Positions 38,801-50,800 of a DNA stretch of 64,000 nucleotides are shown here, piece by piece. Source of the stretch: Crossaster papposus. Lineage: Eukaryota; Echinodermata; Asteroidea; Velatida; Solasteridae. Within the stretch, counting starts at the first letter, position 1, and each line of letters starts with the position of its first letter. The position numbers and the translations under genes are program-made. The DNA lies in the NCBI GenBank assembly GCA_037893245.1, contig JBAIAA010000534.1:1-64000 (forward strand), in the 5' to 3' direction. Below the pieces are notes generated by a model. That model ran no database searches. It worked only from the letters and a program-made list of their open reading frames with translations, and had not been told where the DNA came from.

Positions 38801-41800
38801 GGGTCTTCTATCTTAAGAATCCCATTCTTGAGAGAGTTCCTCAAATCAAGACCACTCACTGCAGGGTTAAAAATAAACACGGTACAAACAAATAATTTTG
38901 ATAATAGTTGAAGAATTTGAACTGCTAATAATAAACAAGAAATTGATGTAACAATCCCAATGAAACAAAAGCGACGCTACAGTTGTGAACACGACAGGAT
39001 CATGAACAGTTTAAATTTCTCGACCATTCTCTTTAAACAACTTGTTTAATTCAAGCTCAAAAAGAACAGCACATATTAAACGCTATCAATACGACGTGGA
39101 ATTACAACTTACTCTCGTCCGAGGGTACATTGGGTACGCTGAACGTTTCATTGGTTCCCAATAGTTTCTTGTGTTTCAGTATGATCTTCTTTTTTAGCTT
39201 GTTGATCGCCGGCAGTATGGTGGCATCCCAATCCACGGGCTGCGTCAGAAGGGTATCTACAATCATACACAAACATTTTGTAAAAGAAATCAGAACAACT
39301 TTAATATTGTTTATATTGAACACTATTTTAAAAGGTATAAAAGCATATTGTTGTTAACCCTAACCCTACCTAATGCTACTTTTTACTACTAGTAGTAAAA
39401 AGTAGTATGCAGTACTCTCACTGACTTGTGTGCAATGCCTGTAGTAATTTTTAGTATTGGGTACTTCACCCCTTATTGCACTCGTAGTACTTTTTAGCAT
39501 TGGGTCCCTCTGCTTGCTGAGTGTGCATGGCCCATGTATGCTGTGTAGTTCTAAACTCTACAGCAAAAATTGTCACTTGGGACACAATGGGTCAAGGCTG
39601 GACTACTGCAATTTTTTGCCAGGTAAGTATTACTGACCTGTATTGCCACTATTAGTATTTTGTAGTTGGCAGTATCTGTACTCTGTCAGTACACACCCAA
39701 TCATCAGTCACGGAGAGACCCAATGCTACAAAATACTAAGTAGTATTCTGTAGTACGCAGTTCTTTAGCCCAAAGGGGGTTAGGGTTAATATTACTTCCA
39801 GTTGGGGGATTAGAGTTATAGTACACCATTTGTCAGTTGTGCATTTTTATCGTTTGAAGCAGCAAAAGTTCTCGAAATCTAAAGATTGGAGCTTGACAAC
39901 TGACCTGACTAAGTTTTAGCTCTGGGAATGCTGTATATTCCCAGAAAATAACTTTCAAAGATTTCAATTTTGAACCGACTACTAATAGACAATTCAAAAA
40001 ATGGGCCTTTGCAATGCATTTTTGGACTTCTTTCATTTTCTTCAAAATGACAGCATGGTAGAAACAAATAATTTCACAGGGTGTTTAGAGTCATTAATAT
40101 CTTTACATCGAGTAGCTTTTGAACAATAATTTGGTTTGTTGGTTATTTTTGGGATAGTCACACAAATTTATACTGTCCCTTTAAAGTGGAGTGTCGTGGC
40201 CGAGTGGTTAAGAGCGTGTGTTTTCTGTTCCACAGAGCGCGAGTTTGAATCCCGGCCGTCGACACGTGTGTCCTTAAGCAAGGCAATTAAACCACTATTG
40301 CTTCGTCCTTCGGATGGGACGTAAAGCCGTTGGTCCCGTGTGTGTGTATTGTGTATATATTGAACCTGGACACGCACGTAAAAGAACCCAGTCACGCTTA
40401 TCGCTAAGAGAAGGGGTTCGCCCCGGTGTTTCTGGCATTTCGTTCATCCTCCTTCAGGTTTTCTGAGGCTTACGAGCTTACAGTGCGCCTTGGGCGCTTT
40501 TTGAGGAACTCTCGGTTTCATTGCCGAAAAAATAAATAATAAAATAAATAATAAATAATAAAGTTCATGTTATTGTTAACATATCAAATTGTAGGCGTAC
40601 CTCCAAAGACTTCCTGGAATGATGTGGCCATGTTGCGTTGCTGTATCAGTGTGCAGTGGTTCTCTATGGATAGAATGATGGGAAAACTGCAAAACAGGAA
40701 AAAAACGAAAAAAAACGGTTCGTCACCTCAAACAAATTCTTCATTCACGAATGGACAGTTGGCCGGGATAACCCACGGAAATGTTTCAGTGCATTTTCAG
40801 TGGCGACCCTTTGTAAAAGATGTAAAAGAAATTACAGATTTAGTGGCGAGAAAAAAACAAAACCATAACGATATTTTAGGGTAAGTCCATGGAATCAGGC
40901 AGCATAATGGCCCAGGCGGGACTCAAAAGAACACTCTTTTGTTTTTGTATGGGAACTAGTGAATAAACAGTGGTAAGAAGAAGGGGGGAGGGGTGGGGTG
41001 GGGGGGAGGGAGGGGGGGAAGGGGAACTTTTGTGGGGCCTATTTTCTGGAGGGGTAGTCAATGCATATTTAAGAATTAAAAACGGCCCTCAAATTTTTAA
41101 GAGGGGGGGGGGGGGGGGAGGGTGTTACTTTCCCAAAGCCCCCTCCCTGACACGAATGCTTTAACCAATCAGGGGGTAGAAATATCAATCCATAGAATTC
41201 AAATCTTACTCCGACTGCACCCAAGCATGTTCCTTTATCGTCTTCAAGACATCCATGAATTTGATTTTTGAAGTCAGGGTCAGGCCGTGGTAGATGATTG
41301 GCATTCCCTCTGGGCCGTCCCAACAGTCAACTAAAAAAAAAAAAAAAAAAAAAAATATTGTTTTTTATATAAGGGAACAATTTCAAATCACAAGCCAGAC
41401 ATGTTGAAAAAGTTTAGAATTCTCTGGCCCTCTTCCTTGCCTAATGCCTTCCACCTTGTCTGCGTGGTTTCTTTACCACTGATATTTTGCCTTTGAGAAA
41501 GGTCCTGCAAGTCTCAAAGCGTTGGGTCCTGTCATTTTGTTGGGTCAGTCTTTCGCACATATGAACACTACACTCTTAATATTCAAATTTGAACCAGCTT
41601 TGCCGAGACAAATTCAGTCAAAATATCCCATTTCTGCACCCACATGAGACACTATCAAAGGTAGATACATTCTTAGATTCATACAAATAGTTCATCAGAA
41701 TAAAGTTGTATGTCAAACCATTGGAATTATTTGTAATCTTTCTGATATGGTATATGCTGTGCGTAACGAGTCAACTTACGTTCTAGACATCTGCAACCCA

Positions 41801-44800
41801 TGCGTAAACATCGGACGTACGCCTCGCACGACGACTCGCTAGCGATCTGATCCCCGGTAAGGTACCTAAAAATAACCCAAAGAAAAAGAGTATTAGTAGA
41901 GCATCCTACAGCACAAACTCTGTTTTCTAATTAGTGTACACCTCTGATTAAAAGGTAGGATACACCATTGGTAATTGCATGAATTATCAAGAATGGGTGG
42001 ATTTAGGGGATAGTATTTTATAGTAAATATAGTTTAACTGACCTGTTCAAAGTTTTACAATCATGGATGCCGAGAAAAGCAAGAAAAACAATCGTGATAT
42101 TTGTTTATATAATTACATTTTTTAAAACAATTATAGGTTTTCTAGTGCAATCATTTTGCTGGATGCCTACAATCATTATTTACTTTTAAATAAGTAAGAC
42201 ATTTCTTAATAATTTGGTAGTAAACATTTTTGATAACTGCAAAAAAGTCTCCCCCACCTTTAAGGTAGGAGAGACTATGTAGACAGATAATAAGGGATTC
42301 AGAATGAGAATAATGGTAAGTTGTAAGTTTCATCATAGATAACCCTCCAAAAGTGCACCCAGAATAACAATATTGCCAGATAACTACTTACGTATTGTGA
42401 GAGGATGCTATCAAATAGTTACACAGAGGTTGGTCCAGTTCGTCCACTATCTCATCATACTTCTTGTCCCAGATTTCATTCTCCGCCGAGAACAAGTACA
42501 GGAGGAACTAAAACAACAACAAAGGGAGGAAGAAACAAGACATTTTCATAAAACTTCTTGCCACAGAACAGGAGATAAACAGCGGCCTATTCATAGTGGC
42601 TCAGAAAAAACTTGTAATAGGAAAAACAACTAATATATATGCTTAAATGTGCAGTGCCTTTATTCTTTTTAGACATTATAGCAGTCCATTCAAAATTATT
42701 AAATAAAAAAATATATATATGAAATCAACGTACCTCTGGGACAGAGAAGTTGGGATCTGACTCTTGACATGGCCGGCCGAGGTCCGACAGAAAAGATTCC
42801 ATCGAGGCTTTTACTGAGACAGGATTGTTAGCCAATGTGTCCTAGAGCGAACAGGAAAAAAAATATATGCAGATTCTTAAGTAGCATCAAGAGCAAAATT
42901 TATTGCATTAACTTCTTACTTTCAGCAGCAGTAACAAAAATTTGCCGTATTTAAAAGTAAAATTAACCAAAAAAAACGATTAAAAAATAATATGGCAGGC
43001 AAAAAATGAGGCGGACAAGGACAAGAAACTGGTCTTTAATTTTATTTTGCCCGAGTGGCCTTCTTTATTCCTACAAAATCCATTAAACCAAATCCATTAA
43101 ACCAACAACTTTGTTGGATTTTGAAGGATGTGGAAGAATGGGGGTCAGTGTACGCGTATATCTTTACCTTCTGTTCTTGGGCTAGGAAGTGAATCATGCC
43201 ATTTACAGTCACTAGATTTCTGTATTAAAAAAAAATATATACCAGATTTGTTTATTCTTGACACACACACAAAAACAAGGAAATGTTATGAACTCAAATA
43301 CAGGGTGTCCCCTAAGAAATGCATTTCCATATTTCCAGGAAGTTTATGATACTGGTTTTTACATTTTTGACACGTAATGTTCTTAAATTTTGCCTTAAGG
43401 AAGAAGTGTTGCAATTTAAGTAACCTAATGTAATTTACATTGAGATATGATGACACGGGAACAAAAACAAAGAAATTGAAAAACTTAACAACATTTCTAT
43501 ACGCATTTATATGGTTTGTAGTTTCTGCTTTCTTCTCAAATTTGAAAAAAACACTCACTACGCCTTAACTGCAAAACATAGTTTCTATGTTCATTATGCA
43601 TGTGCAGTGTGCAACAAACTAAACATTCTTCAGATAAGCAGTATAATTGCAATACAGAAACATTTCCAAAACGTCTCTGATTTCTACACGTACACAAACT
43701 GTACAGCGACCTCAAATTGTTGAGATAAGTGGAATGCATCTTGTCGACCGTGATAGAATACTTGACAGCCATTACACTTTTTACTTATCAACGGTGTATC
43801 GAAAGTCTGCCCAGTTATTATATTTTGTTATCAGATCGTCTTACCTTTCATCGATGTACTCTTTGAATCTATCTGCGACCTGTGAATGATCAATTTTTAA
43901 AAAAATGTTTCAGAAACTTGTGATAACAAAATGATAATTTGTAAAGAAATTGCAGAATGCTCGTTACCAAGGAATCATTCATAATATCACCAAAGAACTT
44001 CTGTATCCAAGTTAACTGCGAGCATAAAGGAAAAGGTAATTAGCATTTTGCGAAATGGTTTGCATTTTTTGAGTAAGTAAAATATTTTGTAACCAGCTAT
44101 AAAACCACCCCCATCAAAAAAAAAAAGTTCTCGCCTCTCTCTGGAAGATGAGGTTGTGGTACAGTTGCACAAAACCGTCAAAACCAATTTCTTGTTTGTT
44201 CCACCGGTCCACTTCCTGTTGCAAAATTGGATAAAAATTAATAAAAAAGTAATTACCACAAGTATTAACACTGCGTAAATGAGCAAACAGTGTTGATGTT
44301 TTTTGTTTTGTTTTAGTCATAATTAAAGGTAAAATGGTACCTGTAAAAAAAAAAAAAATGTAAACTGTGACAAAATTCATAAAACTACTCGACTTTACTG
44401 GGCAAAAAATAGACGTCAACAGCATGCTTCTGATCTGGAATACTCACATTAAAATATTCTTTAAGGTCCTTTGTGTTCATTTTCAGGTTGACGTATGGCA
44501 TGAACGATTTCATGTCTCTAAGCGATACTCTAGAAAGATAAAAGACAGACAAATAGTTTAGCTGTGGTGTTAGAATTGGTTTTCTTATGTGCAATGAGAT
44601 CCTGTTCAATTTCTTTAGAGTAAACGCCTCTTTATTAAATTGTAAACATGATACAATTTCTGCCTAGCAAAACTTGAACAATGTTGGTGAAGCACCGGAA
44701 CGGCAATCCAGAGGTCAAAGGTTCAAACCCTGTTAAAGTCATTTTTTTTTCAACTTTAAAATATTTCATAAATATTGGAATCTTATTCCCCCATCTGCCG

Positions 44801-47800
44801 ATGTTCAATGGTTTACCAGATTTTGTTTTTCCTTTAGAAGTTGTTTATCCTCGATTTTTCTTGAATCCAAAACGATATACTCACGTATCATTCTTCGTTT
44901 TTCCCATGGCGTAGAACTCCCGCCGTAACCACCTGCACAAGAAAATGTTAAACATTTTTTGTTCAAGTTTACATATTCATTTTAATTTCCTAAACGTCTT
45001 AGGTCCGTACATTGTACATGTAAATATCATTACAATAATGCACAGGTGATGACCTAAAAACAAAAGGAAGGATTATGATATATAATCAGAAACTTACTGA
45101 CATTAAAAAAGAAAATCATTTACTACTTGAAATAGAGATGACCACCTCCCACTTTTTTGTGTTTTTTTGCAGTGCATTTCATTAAAGGTAGATACACCAT
45201 TTGGAGATATCGAGAGAAAAAAATACTAACAAATTATTAAGTAATATCTTACTTATTTGAAAGTAATTAATTCTGAAGCTCTTATTATTTGTCCACCTAG
45301 TCTCTCCTACCTTAAAGGTAGGAGAGACCATTTGCAGATATCAAAACATTTTTACTACCAAATTATTAAGAAATGTCTTACCTATTTGAATGTAAATAAT
45401 GATTCTGAAAAATAGAATTATATAAAACAAAATTTACGATCGCCGTACGGAGATCGCAAAAAAAAAGAACAACATAAGAACCACTGCCCGATGCCGGTTT
45501 AAAACAAAAGATGTTTTTCTTGCTATTCCCAGCATCCATGATTGTTAAACTATAGATAGGTCAGTTAAACGATATTTACTATAAACTACATCCCCCAAAA
45601 ATTTACCCATTCCTGGTAATTCAAGCAAATACCAATGGTGTATCCTACCTTTAAATGTATCAATAAAGATAAAGCTAGGGTATTAAAGCAATTCTTCATT
45701 CATGACTATTTATTTAAGTATCGCATTTCAAAACCAGTCCACGGTCACTTCCTGGAATAGTCGGGAGCATTTCTTCCTGGTCAATGCTGTACTCTGCACA
45801 GCAAAGTCATTTTCTATTTTGGTCACGTCTACATGCATGCATTTTAAAGGCCAATTTGGAAGTCTGCATACTGCGTAATTTTGGCGGATTCCGTATATTG
45901 GATGATCTTGATCTTCTGCTTGGGATGATTCAGGGACAAGGGCAAAGTACATATATTTCTTTATTTAAGTATAATCCTTATAAATGTTGTTGCGTAGTCT
46001 GTAAAAATTATAAATAGCCACAATGTTTTGCTACTAAAGTCACATTACTAACATGACCTCTATAGTATTCATAATGTATGTTTTATAACTATTAATTTAA
46101 GTTTAAACTGTTGTTTTGGGGGTTCAATTTAAACAACCTCGACTTCCTAAATATGGTAGAAGCCGACATCCATTAAAACCCATCACCCACTTTGCTTCAC
46201 GTACCACGAAGGACCAAATCCTTTGCTGATGGTAGATTACATGTATGTTAGATTTTGATAGATTTGATGTACAAACAAAGAAAATTTTCAAGAGAAACAA
46301 AAGAAATCCTCGATTTACACTATAAACAAATGTGTACATTGATGTACATGTTTGCATGTGTGTGTGTATACTTAATATGTTCATGTTACCTGCTGTGTGA
46401 CACTGTGGGAGGTCACTGACATAACAGAAATGGCATTCTTGGGATAAGGTTAAGGGCGTGTCTATGATCGTCTTACCAGTAAAATCAGCCCAATCAGCAA
46501 AAAGTGCATTGGTATCATAAACAGTATGCCTGGTGATAATAACACAGATTATACAGAAATCCATATCTTAAAGACAGTGTCATAGGTATAAAGAATGCGA
46601 TGCCGTAGCTTTACCTATCCTATTGAAATGAGGCAGGATCCCATGAACATGTGTCAACAATGAACCAATTTGACAATGTACATAAATGCATGTGTACTAA
46701 CGTCAAGTCTGGCTGTCAATCATACAATTTACCACACATGTTATGGTTTCAAGGACAATAAGATTACGACCACTTACAGAATAGTCTTTTGATGGATCCT
46801 AAGTATCTAAAATCATTGTGCTGGTTTAGGTTTTCCCATACATGGCCTAGTCTTGTTTGTGTGATAAGCTATAAACTCAGAAAACACACCAGCTGTAAAA
46901 GACATGGTAAAAATATATTGTGCCTAACTTCACCTGTTGGTTACTGTACCGCCCCAAATCGCCCCTGCCTGCCACTTACTGCAGCGCCTCAATGAATAAT
47001 GACAATGTAATACAACGTAATACAGTTACTGTAGTAAAGTCTACAATCTAAAGATGATTTTGTTGTCATACTCCTACAGTGTAGGTCTTAAATATGCATA
47101 CCGTATGTTCTGTACATGAACAGACACATGTACGTGCGGAATCGCGACCCAAAAAAAACACCACTTAATATTATTCGGTTAACATTTGCCTTACAGCCGG
47201 GGCAGGAATGAGTCCGTGTTTGCTTACACTTTCAATGCGAGTCAAGAGCCACAGTGGGCATTAGCCAAATTCTTTCTCTATTTTATCTCTTTTTTTTCTC
47301 CCCACTCTACACGTGGAGATACTTTGCCAGTGCAAACCAGTCAAGTGTGCAAACAAGTGACCAGTCTCTAGTGGCCGACTTGTAGCGAAGCAGAGCGGCG
47401 CGCTTTCCGCTCGCAAAAGGCCACACGCAAACAGCCGATTCCCTTTGGGAGTTGGGTGCATGTAGGTTTTTTTGTTTTTTTCTCACATTGCAATAACGCG
47501 AAACTGCTTCCGCCTTTCGTTTCACCTGAGATATTTCTTAGTAACTGTTGTTTTGATAACCCAAAAGTCATGGACAAATATTTTCAAAGATGCTTGTTTG
47601 TTGCACAAAACATGAAGTTACATCTTGTAAAAATGCACTTGCTACCTCACGTCACACAGTGAACTCACTGAATTTAAATATGACGGGGTTGATTTAAAGG
47701 TATTTTGGCTAGAAATTCTGCTTACACAATTGTTGCGCTATAGTTTTATTAGAACTATCCCAAGCAGCAAAAGCCCAAACCCCTTGCTCATGTGAGTTGG

Positions 47801-50800
47801 CCACTGGCCAAATATTTGGGAACATATAATTCTGCCACAGATGACAAGTCCATGTACTTTCATTTTGTTTCAATTTTTTTCTTTTGACCCGATTTTTGGA
47901 AAGGCACCAGCCTTTCTCTTTTAAAACAAAATATGGAGATTTTTGGGATTTTCCCGGGGTATTGTGTGTATTTGACCTTGACACCCCAGATTCTTCAAAA
48001 TCCCCCTGGGAACGCGAGGTTAGGTAAAGGAAAATCCAGATACTATTGATATGCGTGAAGCTTTGTGCCGATTGAAATTATTTTTTAATTTATTGTGGGG
48101 GGGGGGGATACAAGACATACATATTGTACAGAGTAAATTGCATTATGTTTATGTTTTCCTTTTAGCTTTGTGAACGAGATGCATTTAAAAAAAAATTAAA
48201 AATAATTAACCAGTTCGCGCCGGGATTATTTTAACATCGCCGAGCCGACGGGCGGGATTATTTTTAACGAAACTCGATCCGAAGCGTGTTCAGGCCTATA
48301 GTGCTGGGTAGCACACCCACGCATTTCCGGCCTTGCGCGCTGCTGACATACATTTCCGAACTTGAACTTGGCGTATATATTCGTCATCCGTTTTGAATTT
48401 GGGGAAATTTTTGCGTTTATATTCGTCATCCGGCGCGAACTGGTTAAAAACCTCAACAAAAACAAAACAGCGGATAGCCCCAAAAGACTGACAGCACAAG
48501 GCTGTCTCCAAAAGGGAGTTATTTGTCAATGGATATGGCTATTCACTGTAGTGTTCCAATGACAAAAGACCAAAGCCATAGCCTCAATATACCCAAATAT
48601 GACACAGGAGATGAAACAGTCTGAAATGTTAACCCTAACTCTACCAACTCCATTATAATTCAATCTCCCCCCCCTCCCCCCCCCCCCCCCCCACTCCACC
48701 ACCGCCCCTCTACCCCTCCACCCCACCCCTTAACTCCCCACCGGCACCAGTCGTGGATTTCAATGGATTTAGTGATGGATTTTGATGGACATAGCCAAAC
48801 CAAGATAGGAAGCGAGGGTTAAATACTGTAGCTTAATACATGTGTAGGACAATTAACACATCAGATATGATAACAAACTTACCATTCTACTCGGCTGGGA
48901 TAACTGGATTTCTTATGTTCTTCCACCAACCAGTTCAGACCAACAATCCACTTGTGTCGTTCATCCGCATTGCTGGCTAAATGGAGAAGAAGAAAAAATT
49001 GACAAAACTAATTTAGAAATATTATCAGAGATGAGATTGACAATTTATTCAACAAGTCTGTTTTCAGATAAAAGTAAGAAAAAACTGAAACGTGGAATGG
49101 AATAATACTGTATTCGTGTTTTGGTTTTTTTCATTGATAGTTAAGGAAGCTACTTGGGGGTCAAGTGGTAAGATAACTGCAAGCTTAAGGTCATGGGTTC
49201 GAGTCCCTTCCAAGGAGCCCTAAAAAGCTCGGGTATACAGCATTTATAGAGTACTTGGTACTTGGTAGATTAATCCCTTTGCAGTTGTAGACAACTATAC
49301 TGGGATATGCAGTGAGTGACGTATGTACAGTAATGTCAAAGGTGAAGAGAAAAATTGACAATTAAACTGTGAGGGAACTGCGATTAACTTACACACAGGT
49401 ACCTAGACTATGTACAACACTGATTGAAAACAACATATTACAAATACAGATCAATTCAGATTGGAAGACCTATTCCTTTAATAAAAACATCAAAATTGGT
49501 AAACTTAAACAATTATTCATAAATTTAATTTCTTACCTACGACCGACAAGTTCTTAAGTCTGAATTCCGCCCCGTAGCAGATGACAAGACATAGTGAGGA
49601 ATCATACTTCTTAGCTTCGTCCGGCCACCTCTCAAAATCTCGCGAGTTCTTGCCGGGACGAATCTCTTTTATCTCGCGAATTTTAACTGATAAAAAGATA
49701 AAGAAAAAAAAGCAACATTTTATTTTAGTGACAAGACAACAAACATAGACGAAGACAAGAAAATTAAAACAGAAACCATAAAAATGATTGATTTCAATTC
49801 TGTAACCATAGCAACTATCTCAGTGCAAGCATGTTGAAAACATGAATACTGAATATTAAAAGTAGTGTCTATACTACATGTACACATGTATTGTAGACGT
49901 CTATTTTTTTTACAACCTTCTATAGACACTCAGTGAAGATGCAAAGATGTATTTTGTGCATTTTCGAACCAGTACGTGCGGTGCATTGGACACGTATTTC
50001 GTTATCCTTTAATAAGCCTAACCCTCCCAAATCCTCCAAAATCAATATGATTTTGCACACACCCTAGGGATTTGTTAAGGTTAGTCAAAATTTAAATGCA
50101 CAATACCAACATATAGTACATGAACAAGCATACACGTGTGTTTAATGAATACCAAATAAAATAACTAACTACACGCTGGTGCATGTAAAAATGTATATTA
50201 TATGCGCCTTATGATTAGGGCATATTATGGTTCCCATATTATTCAGCCTTTAAAGTTGGGCTGGTCGATCAGGACAAAATTATCTAAAGTAAATTAAAAT
50301 GTAGTTCCACCTCATCAGTTTTGCTAAATTAAATGATGAGCAGTGGTTATCATCTTCAGTTTTGTTTACTTTACATGACTGCATAAAAATAATTTAAAAG
50401 AAAACTAGCGAAATGCAGTTGACTTAATTATGTTATATCTGCCCAAAGGGATGCATTTACACAGTTTATATATCTGCAGCCTCAGACCTAATAAACCTGT
50501 TGCAAAAAAAACCTAAAATTAATGTTTTACGTACGTATTTTTTTTAAGAAAACAAACGTGAAGCTTTTTAATTTCGGATGACAGGACCTAATTAAATCCA
50601 ACTCCGATTGGGCGGCAATCAGCTAAATCCACTCCGCCTTCCCATCAATAAAGCCCTTGACCTTCACATTGTTAATGCAGAAACATCCATTAATTTCCAA
50701 AAAAATCCATCCCTTATTTCTCAGAAAAAAAAAGGATATCTAATTGAGAGAGGACTACTCATTACAGCATCTTCTGTAAACACGTCGTTAGGAAGCTCCC

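Noticed and set aside
39353-39366. Interstitial telomere
   Set aside because: Only two repeats of TTAGGG type occur at each side, and they are inverted, as in a transposon end.
40601-41780. Loss of a catalytic histidine in PLC-gamma (YHGLTL where human has YHGHTL)
   Set aside because: By comparison with PLC-delta1, the catalytic residue is the first His (YHG), which is kept. The second position varies within the family.
46124-46564. 146-codon open frame on the minus strand
   Set aside because: It lies inside a PLC-gamma intron on the sense strand but would not fit the domain order or the phases, and matches no family I know.
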